Shown piece after piece: positions 43,661 to 53,800 of a stretch of 64,000 nt of DNA. Below the pieces are notes generated by a model. The model worked only from the letters and a program-made list of their open reading frames with translations. It was not told the DNA's origin and made no database searches. Source of the DNA: Chitinophagaceae bacterium (lineage in GTDB: Bacteria > Bacteroidota > Bacteroidia > Chitinophagales > Chitinophagaceae). The position numbers were made by a program, and so were the translations under genes. The stretch is taken from the NCBI GenBank assembly GCA_013140985.1, contig JABFRU010000013.1, positions 40,757 to 104,756 on the forward strand, read 5' to 3'. How positions within the stretch are numbered: position 1 is the first letter of the stretch; every line of letters starts with the position of its first letter.

Positions 43661-44894
43661 ATTCTTCTTCAGTATTATTTTCCAGCAGGTTCAGGTCAAT
43701 AGAATTTTTACCAGCAATACCTTCAATTGATCCTATGATATGGTCTGAATTTAATAAGGCTTTATCAAGTTGTTTCTCCCTATTTTTCCAAAGTTTTTCC
43801 ATAGCCCTTCTTTCATCTTCGATAGATTGTTTCATATTTTTAAACACTTCTCGTACTGCTCTCCATTGAGAAGCAAATTCACTACTTGTCATGTAATCAT
43901 ATAACATTTGAACTTTGTCACCTTTTCCTTCTTGAGATTTAATTGCGGCAGAAGTTTTAATAATTCCTTCTCTTAAAGATGCAGCAAGGATTTTTGCGAT
44001 TCTAAAACTACATATCCAAATTTCGTCCTTAAATTCAAACTCGTCTTCCATCTTATCAGGCAAGGCTTGTGAAATCAGAACAGCTATATCTGCTCCACTG
44101 TTTATCTTATCTTGTTTAAGTTTCTCAATCCAATCTTTGCTCCAATTAGCAGTTCTTTTGCTTTCAAAAAGAATTTTGCCACAATCAACACCAAACTTAT
44201 TTCTGACATGAAGTAAGCAGTCGGCTCCTTTTTTCCCTTTTGGAACTTCACCTACTAAATCATAAGGAAAAGTATTTTGTAAGATTTCTTCAAGCAAAAG
44301 CTCTTGAGCCTCGCCTTGCAATTGCATTGACCCTTGCTCATTTTTTCTTTTTAAATCATCTATTAGCTTGCTTTGTTGATCCTGCTTAATCTCCCATTCC
44401 TTTTTTTCAAGTGCAAATCCTTCTCTTTCGTTTTTCAAAGCATCTTCGATGATTTTAGATGAATTTTCTAATAAGTATTTTTTCTTTTCAGTCTCAGCAT
44501 TTCTTTTTATCTCTTCCAACTGGTTTTGGAGCCTTAAATTTTCTAGTTCTTTTTCCTTAAGTCGTTTATTTTCTATTTCAGCGTTGTTTGCTTTTTCTTC
44601 GAGAGCCTTTATGTAAGTTTCATTTTCTTTAATAAGGTTCTTTTTTTCTTCTTCGTGGATTTTTATCTTTTCTTGAGCTATTTTTTGTTGAAACAGTTCA
44701 TTCTCTTTTTTCTTCTTTTCTTCGAATTCTTTTTTATCCTCAGAAAGCTTCTTTTTCTCTTCTATTACTGATTCTAATGATTGATTTAATTTTTCCTGAT
44801 TTTCTTTTTCTAATTTTCCTTGGATTTCAGAATACAGGACCTCCTCGATATCAAACTCATTGGTACATCGCGGGCATTTAATAGTAGTGGGCAT
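43659..44894 (-). CDS. DUF2130 protein: zinc-ribbon start, long coiled coil, nuclease-like end
   Basis: 411 aa. An N-terminal CPRC pair in MPTTIKCPRCTNEFDIEEVL is followed by about 190 residues of Lys/Glu-rich coiled coil, then the DUF2130 domain (about 200-380). That domain has GKKGADCLLHV and, 20 residues on, ILFESKRTANWSKDW, an ExK arrangement like a PD-(D/E)XK nuclease core, and MLYDYMTSSEFASQWRAVREVF, highly conserved in the family. The role is not established. Monocistronic. Confidence 0.9.
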   Translation of the reverse strand: MPTTIKCPRCTNEFDIEEVLYSEIQGKLEKENQEKLNQSLESVIEEKKKLSEDKKEFEEKKKKENELFQQKIAQEKIKIHEEEKKNLIKENETYIKALEEKANNAEIENKRLKEKELENLRLQNQLEEIKRNAETEKKKYLLENSSKIIEDALKNEREGFALEKKEWEIKQDQQSKLIDDLKRKNEQGSMQLQGEAQELLLEEILQNTFPYDLVGEVPKGKKGADCLLHVRNKFGVDCGKILFESKRTANWSKDWIEKLKQDKINSGADIAVLISQALPDKMEDEFEFKDEIWICSFRIAKILAASLREGIIKTSAAIKSQEGKGDKVQMLYDYMTSSEFASQWRAVREVFKNMKQSIEDERRAMEKLWKNREKQLDKALLNSDHIIGSIEGIAGKNSIDLNLLENNTEEE

Positions 44895-44924
44895 ATTCGC
44901 TCAGGTTTGTTTCAAATCTACAAA

Positions 44925-44955
44925 TAAAAAAAGCGACCCAATTACTGAATCGCTT
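44925..44955 (-). terminator. Terminator of the tRNA-Gly/tRNA-Leu unit
   Basis: AAGCGA/TCGCTT stem with a 13-nt loop, followed on the minus strand by a T-run. Confidence 0.75.
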
Positions 44956-44959
44956 CTTG

Positions 44960-45045
44960 TGCCCCGGAACGGAGTTGAACCGTTACGACCGTTGCGGGTC
45001 ACAGGATTTTAAGTCCTGCGTGTCTACCAATTCCACCACCAGGGC
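44960..45045 (-). tRNA. tRNA-Leu (anticodon TAA)
   Basis: 86 nt class II tRNA with a long variable arm. Acceptor GCCCTGG/CCGGGGC (one T-G pair); anticodon stem CAGGA/TCCTG with loop CTTAAAA; T-arm CGGTTCAACTCCG. Second gene of a unit after tRNA-Gly. Confidence 0.95.
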
Positions 45046-45088
45046 AGCCAACAAAAAATCCTCCGCCTGGTGGCAAGAGGACCTTTGG

Positions 45089-45161
<73 letters not shown>

Positions 45162-45167
45162 TTAGGG

Positions 45168-45213
45168 TATCGGAACACTGTTCCGATATTATTTTACCGG
45201 AACGGAGTTCCGG
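45168..45213. repeat. Two adjacent palindromes in the tRNA-Gly leader
   Basis: TATCGGAAC-ACT-GTTCCGATA (45168-45188) and CCGGAAC-GGA-GTTCCGG (45197-45213), eight bases apart, between the promoter and tRNA-Gly. Thirteen bases of the second (CCGGAACGGAGTT) also occur in the tRNA-Leu(TAA) acceptor/T-arm of the same transcript. Confidence 0.85.
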
Positions 45214-45236
45214 TTTCCAAAGAACTAAAAGGGACG

Positions 45237-45244
45237 CAAAAATA
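45237..45244 (-). promoter_or_regulatory. Minus-7 box of the tRNA-Gly/Leu unit
   Basis: TATTTTTG on the minus strand, 75 bp before tRNA-Gly; the two palindromes lie in the transcribed leader. Confidence 0.55.
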
Positions 45245-45279
45245 GGGCATCAGCCCTTTTTAAAAAAATTTGAAATGGC

Positions 45280-45504
45280 TTATTTGCTGTCGTACTTGGG
45301 TGTGTACAAAGTACTATTCGGCACCTTTGGATTGGGCTTGTCATAGCGTTTGGTGTACAGCATATAACATCCCCCTAAAACAAAAGCTACGACGCATGCT
45401 ACCTGCAGGTAAAACAAGAAACCGGATGAAGAAACCCAGTTATGAGTAAAGTCCTTGTCCTGAATTTTTTTAAGTTCCTGCTGGTATTCATGTTGATTGC
45501 TCAT
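45280..45504 (-). CDS. Small single-pass membrane protein, hypothetical
   Basis: 74 aa. A hydrophilic N-terminus (QHEYQQELKKIQDKDF), one membrane helix (SGFLFYLQVACVVAFVLGGCYML) and a Pro/Lys-rich tail. No family recognised. A TATTTTTG box 17 bp upstream of the start supports expression. Confidence 0.65.
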   Translation of the reverse strand: MSNQHEYQQELKKIQDKDFTHNWVSSSGFLFYLQVACVVAFVLGGCYMLYTKRYDKPNPKVPNSTLYTPKYDSK

Positions 45505-45566
45505 AATGCAATTTTGTGATGCAAAAATAGGGGATTGGTTCTAAAAAAGCTAACAGCTAAAAGCTA

Positions 45567-46607
45567 TTAGCCAGCAGCTTTTTTATTATCCACAATTTCA
45601 GCAAACTTCTTCTTCTTCTTTATAAAATGCTGCCATACCATGTTTTTCTTTAGATAACCTGAGAGTTCGCCGTTCTTTGATGCAGGAAAAATGCTTTTCT
45701 TTTTATAGAATAACCACCATTTGATAAAAGCAAGCTGTGCCCGGAGGATGGCAATGAAATAACCCCCGTCACCAGTCAATAATCCTTTCCAGGCAGAGAT
45801 GCCATCAAGAAAATTCCTGACAGGCATTATCCATATTTTTTTACTGAAAGGAAGATTTTTGGAAAGCATGATCCGGTTATTCCTGAAATTGAGATAGGTC
45901 TTCAGTGAATTGCCTTTGGGCAATGTGCCGCCGCCGATATGATAAACAACAGCGGAAGGGCAGGAATATATTTTATGACCCGCTAATTGTATCCTCCAGC
46001 ACAGATCAATTTCTTCCTGGTGCGCAAAAAAGTATTCATCAAAACCTTTCATGGCATGAAAGATTCCGGAGCGGATGAATAATGAAGCCCCACTGGCCCA
46101 GAAGATCGGTTCGGATTGATCATATTGTCCCTGATCTTCTTCGCATATATCAAACACTCTTCCTTTTGCAAATGGGTAACCATATTTGTCCAGCCAGCCA
46201 CCGGCAGCGCCGGCATATTCAAACATTTTTTTATTGTTGAAGGAAAGGATCTTTGGCTGACAAGCTGCAATGGTTTTATTTTTTTCAAGCAGATCAACCT
46301 GTGGCTGCAGCCAACCGGGTGTTACTTCCACATCGGAATTGAGCAGTACATAATAATCCGAATCAACTTGTTTCAATGCTTCATTATATCCTTTGGCAAA
46401 ACCAAGATTCTCTGAAAAGCGAATGAGTTTGATGGAGGGATAATTTGTTTGCAGGTAGCTGACAGAATCGTCTGATGATCCATTATCTGCTACGACCACT
46501 TCAAAACTGGAATATTGAGTTGCTAATAATACAGGTAAGAACTGTTGCAGGTATTTTTTACCATTCCAGTTAAGTATTACAATAGAAACTTTGGGCTCAG
46601 CACTCAA
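45567..46607 (-). CDS. Family 2 glycosyltransferase
   Basis: 346 aa. GT-A fold: VSIVILNWNGKKYLQQFL, DNGSSDDSV, the DxD-type NSDVEV and ASLFIRSGIFHAMKGFDEYFFAHQEEIDLCWRIQLAG, in which the Glu-Glu-x-Asp region is typical of rhamnosyltransferase-like GT2. No membrane helix is certain. Donor and acceptor unknown; it stands alone and is probably for surface polysaccharide. Confidence 0.92.
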   Translation of the reverse strand: MSAEPKVSIVILNWNGKKYLQQFLPVLLATQYSSFEVVVADNGSSDDSVSYLQTNYPSIKLIRFSENLGFAKGYNEALKQVDSDYYVLLNSDVEVTPGWLQPQVDLLEKNKTIAACQPKILSFNNKKMFEYAGAAGGWLDKYGYPFAKGRVFDICEEDQGQYDQSEPIFWASGASLFIRSGIFHAMKGFDEYFFAHQEEIDLCWRIQLAGHKIYSCPSAVVYHIGGGTLPKGNSLKTYLNFRNNRIMLSKNLPFSKKIWIMPVRNFLDGISAWKGLLTGDGGYFIAILRAQLAFIKWWLFYKKKSIFPASKNGELSGYLKKNMVWQHFIKKKKKFAEIVDNKKAAG

Positions 46608-46668
46608 TGTGTTGTAAATATTTATTCAAAAATAAGGTAAGCCGGTGTATCATTGCTAAATTCGAAAC

Positions 46669-47820
46669 ATGTTTAGGCAGATCATTAACTGGAAAACAGG
46701 ATTGGCGCTGGTTGCGATATTGATCGTTATCGGGACGATCTTTTATTCCCAGTATCTCGCCAGGAAGATCGCAAAAGATGAAAGGCAAAAAGTGGAAGAA
46801 TGGGCTTTATCTATGAAATCAGTTCTTACAGCCGGTGAAAATACAGATATATCGCTTGCTTCATTCATTATAAAAGAGAACACAGCGATACCTATCATTT
46901 GGACAAATGAAAAAGATAGCATAATTGAAACCCGGAACCTCGATTCTGCTAAAGCTGAGACCAGTGAATCGTACAGGCAAAAAAAATTAAAACAGTTCAA
47001 ATCGCTGCATACACCTATTGAGTGGACAGACCCGAACGATTCTACCCGCATCAATCGGTATTATTACGGCGAATCAAAATTGCTGAATGAAGTAAGGTAT
47101 TATCCTATTGTACAGCTGTGTATTGTTGCTCTTTTTATCACGATAACAATTTTTTCTATAAGAAGCAGTTATCGCTCCACGCAGAACCAGGTGTGGGCCG
47201 GTATGGCAAAAGAAACAGCTCATCAATTAGGAACTCCTGTATCATCGCTGGAAGGTTGGGTGGAAATGCTGAAAGAAAGTTCCGGCAATGAAAAAATTGT
47301 GCATGAATTGGAAAAGGATGTTGATCGTTTACGATTAGTATCCGATCGCTTTGGAAAGATCGGCAGCACTCCGCAATTAGAAGATGTTGACCTGGTAAAA
47401 CAGATCAACAGTATGGTTGATTACATGAGAAAGAGAGCTACGGGTAAGATCAGTTTCCCGGTCAATTCGCATGGTCAGTCATCAATAATTGGGCGGGTAT
47501 CGCCGCCTTTGTTCGACTGGGTCATTGAAAACCTTCTAAAAAATGCACTGGATGCGATGGAAGGGAAAGGTAGTATTGTTACGGATATTCTTGATGAAGG
47601 CAAAGTAATTCATATTGATATCACCGATACCGGGAAAGGAATTGCCCGGCAAAATATTCCGATGGTCTTCAAACCCGGGTTTACTACTAAAAAAAGAGGC
47701 TGGGGACTTGGACTAAGTCTTTCCAAACGGATCATTGAACAATATCACCGGGGCGAGATTTTTGTAAAGCATTCCGAATTCGGGAAAGGAACTACCTTCA
47801 GAATTGTATTGAAAAAATAA
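46669..47820 (+). CDS. Sensor histidine kinase, membrane-bound
   Basis: 383 aa. Two membrane helices (about 8-27 and 145-165) bracket a periplasmic domain of about 115 residues. The kinase core has a HisKA-like box AKETAHQLGTPVSSLEGW with His185, N-box LLKNALDAMEG, DTGKGI, and G2 KKRGWGLGLSLSKRI. His followed by Gln-Leu-Gly-Thr-Pro is a variant of the usual HExxxP. No regulator is adjacent, so it is an orphan kinase. Confidence 0.92.
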   Translation: MFRQIINWKTGLALVAILIVIGTIFYSQYLARKIAKDERQKVEEWALSMKSVLTAGENTDISLASFIIKENTAIPIIWTNEKDSIIETRNLDSAKAETSESYRQKKLKQFKSLHTPIEWTDPNDSTRINRYYYGESKLLNEVRYYPIVQLCIVALFITITIFSIRSSYRSTQNQVWAGMAKETAHQLGTPVSSLEGWVEMLKESSGNEKIVHELEKDVDRLRLVSDRFGKIGSTPQLEDVDLVKQINSMVDYMRKRATGKISFPVNSHGQSSIIGRVSPPLFDWVIENLLKNALDAMEGKGSIVTDILDEGKVIHIDITDTGKGIARQNIPMVFKPGFTTKKRGWGLGLSLSKRIIEQYHRGEIFVKHSEFGKGTTFRIVLKK

Positions 47821-47848
47821 AAAGCCTTTCAATTATTGAAAGGCTTTT
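47819..47848 (-). terminator. Bidirectional terminator: kinase and tRNA-Leu(GAG)
   Basis: AAAAGCCTTTCA pairs with TGAAAGGCTTTT around ATTAT. It overlaps the kinase stop codon. Confidence 0.88.
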
Positions 47849-47849
47849 G

Positions 47850-47933
47850 TGCCCGAGACTGGATTCGAACCAGCACACCCTTTCGGGCGCCACCACCTCA
47901 AAGTGGTGCGTCTACCAATTTCGCCACCCGGGC
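47850..47933 (-). tRNA. tRNA-Leu (anticodon GAG)
   Basis: 84 nt class II tRNA. Acceptor GCCCGGG/CTCGGGC (one G-T pair), anticodon stem CCACT/GGTGG with loop TTGAGGT, long variable arm, T-arm CTGGTTCGAATCCAG. A TATATTTG box on the minus strand lies 12 bp upstream. Confidence 0.94.
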
Positions 47934-47972
47934 TTTGAGGAGTGCAAATATAGCTGATAAGTTGAAATCTGA

Positions 47973-48845
47973 TTATTGACCAAACGTATAATTGAATTTG
48001 ATCCTCCCTGTCATTTCCTGGTTGGGATTAAAAAGAGCCTCTGCAGTTTTGAGCCCCTTATCATTATATACATATCGCCATGTTATGTACCTGACAAAAT
48101 AAGCCTTTCCCCGGATGCCCATGCCTACATTATCTTTCAGGCTGCTTGATACTATTTGTATCACCCTGCCGGCATCATCATAGGTGATGATATTATCAGG
48201 AACCAGTTTTTTCACCTTTTCATCATAGCGTACGATGTCTGTGATCCTTCCTTCATCATCAAAATAATAATAAAGATGATCGGATTCTTTTCCTTTTTTG
48301 TAACTGATCTCCTCGCCGGGATTCCCATTTTCATCGGGAATAAAACGAACTTCAAGGCTGTCACTACTATTTACAATGCGCCACATTTTTTCCGGTTTAC
48401 CATCTTTATTATAAAACCACCTGTGTATTTCCAGCTGGTTGATCTCACTTTCAGGATCCTTAACGCTGTTTTGAACCGTAATGATCTTCCCGGCATTATC
48501 ATATTCATAAGTGGTGGTGTTTTGAACGCCTAATGAAGAGTCAATAATGCTGATAACATGGCCCAGTTCATCAAAGCGGCTATAACTAACAGTGCGGTTA
48601 AAGTTGGCAACTGTTACTATTCTTAAAGCTTTTCCATTTTCCTTTACTTCCTGTACTTCGCTGAAATCGGTGGCTTTGGAACCCTGCGGTGTATAACCAT
48701 CAGCCGATACTGTCTTTACCTTGTTGGTCAAATAAGTTTGCATCTTGCGGTTCGTTTCCATGGTGCCAACAATCTCATTGTAATAATATTGGGCATGCAG
48801 GGAAAAGGAGGATACAAAAAATGCGGTCAGTAAAAGGAATTTCAT
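47973..48845 (-). CDS. Exported YD-repeat-like protein
   Basis: 290 aa with signal peptide MKFLLLTAFFVSSFSLHAQ. The body has about seven YD-type repeats (for example YEYDNAGKIITV, YYFDDEGRITDIVRYDE, ITYDDAGRVIQIVS), the beta-strand units of RHS-like proteins, but it is short and lacks an RHS core or toxin tail. Probably periplasmic or surface-bound; function unknown. Confidence 0.82.
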   Translation of the reverse strand: MKFLLLTAFFVSSFSLHAQYYYNEIVGTMETNRKMQTYLTNKVKTVSADGYTPQGSKATDFSEVQEVKENGKALRIVTVANFNRTVSYSRFDELGHVISIIDSSLGVQNTTTYEYDNAGKIITVQNSVKDPESEINQLEIHRWFYNKDGKPEKMWRIVNSSDSLEVRFIPDENGNPGEEISYKKGKESDHLYYYFDDEGRITDIVRYDEKVKKLVPDNIITYDDAGRVIQIVSSSLKDNVGMGIRGKAYFVRYITWRYVYNDKGLKTAEALFNPNQEMTGRIKFNYTFGQ

Positions 48846-48953
48846 GCTGGTGAAAGGGCTTTAATTATTCAAAGTTACCTGAATTGACGTGTAACGGAAA
48901 AGAAAGGCTGTCTTGTATTTTTTTGTACTTATTTTTAAGAAAATTTTTTTCTC

Positions 48954-50030
48954 TTGTCCCATATCCCCCAGCGAAAAGAAAAGGATTGCCTGAATTGCGG
49001 CAGTATTGTGCAGGGGAAATATTGCCATGTCTGTGGACAGGAGAATGTAGTGCCAAAAGAAACATTCTGGCACATGGTCACTCATTTCTTTTACGACATT
49101 ACCCATTTCGACAGCAGTTTTTTTACCACAATAAAAGACCTTCTTTTTAAGCCCGGCTTTTTATCCAAAGAGTATATGAAAGGCCGACGGGTCAGTTACC
49201 TGCACCCGATACGGATGTATGTGTTTACATCTGCTATCTTTTTCCTGCTGTTCTTTAGCTTCTTTGGTAGCCCTAAGGTCATAGTTCCTGCTGAGAAATT
49301 ATTGTCAGTACAAGAAAGAGCCACTTACATTAGAGTATTGAAAGAGGAACTCACAAAAGACAGTACTCATGCTGAATTTAAGGGTCTGCTATTACTTGCC
49401 CGGGATACTTCTTCTAAACTAACCAACCTGGATATGAGAAGAGTTGATACAAGCAATGGAGGGCTTTTTATAGATTTCAGAAGCAAATTCAAGACGTTTG
49501 GAGAGTATGACTCAGCACAAAAAAAATTACCATCTGCTGAAAGAGACGGCTGGCTCAAACGCCGCCTGATGAGGTTCAGTATTAATGTTGATCGAAAATT
49601 CAGGGATGATCCTGAGCAGGCCAGTAAAAAACTTTTGGGTATTATCCTTCATCGCCTTCCGTACATGCTATTGATATCACTTCCTTTCTTTGCACTCATA
49701 CTGAAACTTGTTTATATACGGAGAAAGAATTTTTATTATGCAGATCATGGTGTCTTCACCATCCATCTCTATGTTTTTAGTTTTTTGATGCTCTTATTGG
49801 TGTTTACGATCGATAAATTAGGTGATGTCATCAAATCAGAATTGCCGGATTGGCTTATTCTTATTTGTATTCTTACACTGTTCTTCTATCTCTATAAGGC
49901 CATGCGGAATTTTTATGGGCAAAGACGCTTAAAAACATTTTTAAAATTTTCTCTCGTTGCACTGCTGTCGTTGATCATGATGGTTGTTCTTTTCATACTG
50001 ATCGCTTTTTTCTCGGCGGCAACATTATAA
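48954..50030 (+). CDS. DUF3667 membrane protein
   Basis: 358 aa with a TTG start. N-terminal zinc ribbon CLNCGSIVQGKYCHVCGQ, then the DUF3667 core: FFYDITHFDSSFFTTIKDLLFKPGFLSKEYMKGRRVSYLHPIRMYVFTSAIFFLLF. A soluble charged section and four membrane helices follow. The family is largely restricted to Bacteroidota; role unknown. Confidence 0.9.
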   Translation: MSHIPQRKEKDCLNCGSIVQGKYCHVCGQENVVPKETFWHMVTHFFYDITHFDSSFFTTIKDLLFKPGFLSKEYMKGRRVSYLHPIRMYVFTSAIFFLLFFSFFGSPKVIVPAEKLLSVQERATYIRVLKEELTKDSTHAEFKGLLLLARDTSSKLTNLDMRRVDTSNGGLFIDFRSKFKTFGEYDSAQKKLPSAERDGWLKRRLMRFSINVDRKFRDDPEQASKKLLGIILHRLPYMLLISLPFFALILKLVYIRRKNFYYADHGVFTIHLYVFSFLMLLLVFTIDKLGDVIKSELPDWLILICILTLFFYLYKAMRNFYGQRRLKTFLKFSLVALLSLIMMVVLFILIAFFSAATL

Positions 50031-50040
50031 ATTCTATTGT

Positions 50041-50871
50041 ATGAAATCGAAAACAGGAGATGCTTTTGTAAGGTTGGCGGAGATCATGGATGATCTCCGG
50101 GAAAAATGCCCCTGGGATAAAAAACAAACTATCCAGTCGCTTCGCCAGATGACGATAGAGGAGATGTACGAATTGGTGGATGCTATCAGCGAAAATGATT
50201 GGCCTGGGATCAAAGAAGAATTGGGCGACCTGTTATTACATATTGTTTTTTATGCAAAGATCGGAAGCGAACAAAAACAATTTGAACTGGATGAGGTCAT
50301 CAATGGTATTTGTGAAAAATTGATTGCCCGTCATCCGCATATATATGGGGATCCCGCAAATGCGGGACAAGTTGTAAAAGTGAATGATGCGGAGGATGTA
50401 AAAAGGAATTGGGAAAAACTCAAGTTAAAGGAGGGCAAAAAATCTGTTATCAGCGGGGTGCCTCAATCTTTGCCTGCCATTGTTAAAGCCATGCGATTGC
50501 AGGAAAAAGCAAAGCAGGTAGGCTTTGAATGGGACAATAAGGAGCAGGTTTGGGAAAAAGTAGAGGAAGAGATGAATGAGTTAAAAGAAGCAGTCAGGAA
50601 TCTGGAGTCGGGAGTTGGGAGTCAGGATAAAGGGAAGCTTCAGGCCGAAGTAGAAGAGGAGTTTGGCGATGTTGTATTTTCATTGATCAATTATGCACGG
50701 TTTTTGCAGATAGATGCCGAAAATGCAATCGGGCGGACCAATAAGAAATTCATTCAACGGTTCACAAAGATGGAACAGCAGGCTTTGCAAAGCGGCAAAG
50801 ACCTGCATACAATGACGTTGCAGGAGATGGATGCCATCTGGAACAGTATCAAACGACAGAACACCGAATAA
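50041..50871 (+). CDS. mazG: Nucleoside triphosphate pyrophosphohydrolase MazG
   Basis: 276 aa. Hydrolyses dNTPs/NTPs to monophosphates. Two MazG domains: the first has LREKCPWDKKQTIQSLRQMTIEEMYELVDAI and ELGDLLLHIVFYAKI; the second has KVEEEMNELKEAV and EEEFGDVVFSLINYARFL. Two inserted pieces are visible: DPANAGQVV after HPHIYG, encoded by a CCCGCAAATGCGGG palindrome (50349-50370), and ESGVGSQDKGKLQ, encoded by a GGAGTCGGGAGTTGGGAGTC repeat (50606-50630). Confidence 0.95.
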   Translation: MKSKTGDAFVRLAEIMDDLREKCPWDKKQTIQSLRQMTIEEMYELVDAISENDWPGIKEELGDLLLHIVFYAKIGSEQKQFELDEVINGICEKLIARHPHIYGDPANAGQVVKVNDAEDVKRNWEKLKLKEGKKSVISGVPQSLPAIVKAMRLQEKAKQVGFEWDNKEQVWEKVEEEMNELKEAVRNLESGVGSQDKGKLQAEVEEEFGDVVFSLINYARFLQIDAENAIGRTNKKFIQRFTKMEQQALQSGKDLHTMTLQEMDAIWNSIKRQNTE

Positions 50872-53800
50872 GTGAAACTATCATTAAAAAATATTTTGCG
50901 GAGCAAGTATAGCTTGCTGATAATTGCTGTATTACTGTTTGCCCTTTCATTTGTGTTTAATAAACTTTACAGTAACCGGTCATCTGTAGCAAAGGAGGTT
51001 AACGTAGCAGAAAAATATATTCATCGTCAGCAAAATGATTTTGAGGGCTTTTTAAAAGACACAGCACTGATAAACCGCTTGCTGAGTAATTCTGAATCAT
51101 TGCAGGATTTTTCAAAGCTGACCACAAAAAAATACAGTATTTTTTTATATGCAGCCGAAGAGTTCGGCACAGTGGATATGAAATTCTGGAATGATCATGT
51201 GATCACCCCTTCGCAGGAACTACTGGTAAAAGATGATGGCGAATATTTTTCCAAATTATCGAATGGCTGGTATTTTACTATTAAGAAAACATTTATAAAG
51301 GAGAGTGATGGAGGAAAGGTTGTTTCATACGCTATGATACCGGTGCAGTCGGATTTTTTTATTGAAACTGATTACCTGCCAACAGAATTTGTATATAGCA
51401 AAGTAGCAGGCAAGAGGGTATTGATAAACGTACAGGAGACAGAGTTTCCTGTGAAATCAGCTTCCGGTAAAATTTTATTTTATTTAGATAAAAAAGCTTC
51501 CGGCGCTGTTCCGTATAACGACTTTACTACGATCCTTCTTCGCATGGGAGCCATATTGTTCTTCTTTCTTTTTATACACATGATGGCAGAAGCTACCGCC
51601 ATAAGATGGGGGCCATGGAAGGCTGTTGCCCTCCTTGCCGGAGTATTATTTTTGTTTCGTCTTTTCACTTATTATTTTCCTGCTGCATTCAACCTGCGAC
51701 AGTTTGAGCTTTTTAGCCCTCAGATTTATGGTTCTAATTTTATTCAGCGATCATTAGGTGACTTATTTATCAATGCAGCCCTTTTTTGCTGGATCATCTT
51801 ATTTGCCTGGTCAAAGCTGCAACACAGGAAAGATCTTGCTGCCCGTTTTTCTTTGAAAATAAAGTGGACTGCCGGTATTATTTCATTGTGCCTGCTGATC
51901 CTTTCTACTTTTCTTTTAGCATCTGTAATTAAAAGCCTTGTGGCCGATTCAAAAATATCTTTTGATGTCACTGATTTTTTTGGATTGAACCTCTATACGC
52001 TGATCGGTTTTATAGTGCTGGCCTGCTTATCTATCTCATACTATTACTTTTCACAATTATTGTTCAGACTAATCTTTCCTTTGTTCGAAGGGAGAAAATT
52101 CCTGATCTATTTTGCTGTCAGCGGGGCGGGGCTTGTCTGGCTTACCCTTCGTTCGGGGCATACCGAAGTTTTATTTAACCTGCCGGTATTATGCTGGCTG
52201 CTTATTTATATATGGCTGGCGAATAAGCAGGGAGTTATTATTAACCGGTTACGCATCAATATAGCCGGTATCCTTTCCTGGATATTTATCTTTTCTGTTT
52301 CCATTGCCATTATTATGCTCATAGAAAATGATAAAGTGGGATGGGAAAAAAGGAAACGCATTGCTGAAAAGCTGGCTGTACAAACTGACGCAGCAAGTGA
52401 AAGCCTGATGAGTATTGCCATGGAATACCTTGATAATGATTTTTTGCAAAATAATTTTCATCGGTTCAAAGATCCCGATACTGGAAAAATAGTAAGGGAC
52501 AGCATCATCAGGAATAATTACCAGGGGTATCTTAATAAATATGATACCCGGCTGTATGTGTATGATTCGAGTAATACAGGGTTATACAATGAAGACGCAA
52601 CAACTTATGAAGCGTTGAGTACGATTCTGAATGTGCAGACAAAACCAACAAACAGGGATGGTTTGTATTATTATGAAACTGCCTTTGATAAATTCAATTA
52701 TATAACCCGGCGGGATGTGACAGATTCTGCCGGCAATAAACTTGGCTCTTTTTTTATTGTATCCAACTATAAAAATTTCAGCCAGGATGCCCTCTTTCCC
52801 GAATTATTCAAACAGTTCAGCCAGACCGATCCGGAAGAGTCGCCGATCTATTCTACTGCTATTTACGATAACGATACGTTGATCTCGCCATTGGGAAAAT
52901 ACCCTTTTGCCACTTCTATTACGCCAGACCAGGTTCCCAAAGATGAATTTATACAACGCACCAATGGCGATTTTAATGAGCTATGGCACCGGGCCGGAAA
53001 TAAAAAAGTAGTAGTAATAGCCCGCAAAAAGGAAACGACCATTGAAACAATAACTTTATTCTCTTATATCTTTTGTTCTTTTCTTTTCCTGGTAGCAGTA
53101 GTTCAGTTCATCAGTTTTATTTTAAGAACGGCACTCAGCCGAAAAAAATTGAGAGAGCTGTTGCAGTTGAATATCAGGACGCAGGTACATAGCACTATTA
53201 TTTTTATCAGCATTTTCTCTTTTATTGTTATTGGCATAGCCACTATCTCATTTTTTATCAGCCGTTATAGCCGCAACAACAGCGATAAGCTAAGCCGGAC
53301 GATGAAGATCATGGTCAATGAAATGGAGAAAAAACTTTCAGAACACAATACGTTTGACGATGTATTAAAAATATATGACTCTGTTTCCAATACGGGTTTG
53401 CAAAACCTGGTGAACGAGGTGTCTGATATTCATGGAGTAGATGTGAACGTTTATGACCTTGCCGGAGATCTGTGGGTTTCTTCTGAAGCCAATGTATATA
53501 ACAAAGGGGTCTTAAGTAAAAAAATTGATCCACAAGCCTATTATCATTTGAGCAGGTTGCGGCAGATACAACATTCGCAGGAGGAAAGGATCGGTAACTT
53601 TTCTTATCTCAGCATTTACTCACCAGTAAGGGATAATGGCAGGCCGTATGCTTATATCAATATTCCATCTTTCACATCCAAGCCGGAGCTGCGGCAGGAG
53701 ATATCCAATTTTCTTGTTACCATTATCAACCTGAATGCTTTTATATTTTTAACTGCCGGGCTGATCGCCCTTGTCATAACCAATCGTATCACCCGTTCTT

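Noticed and set aside
47973..48845. An RHS toxin
   Set aside because: Too short, with YD-like repeats only, no RHS core, no toxin tail and no immunity gene.
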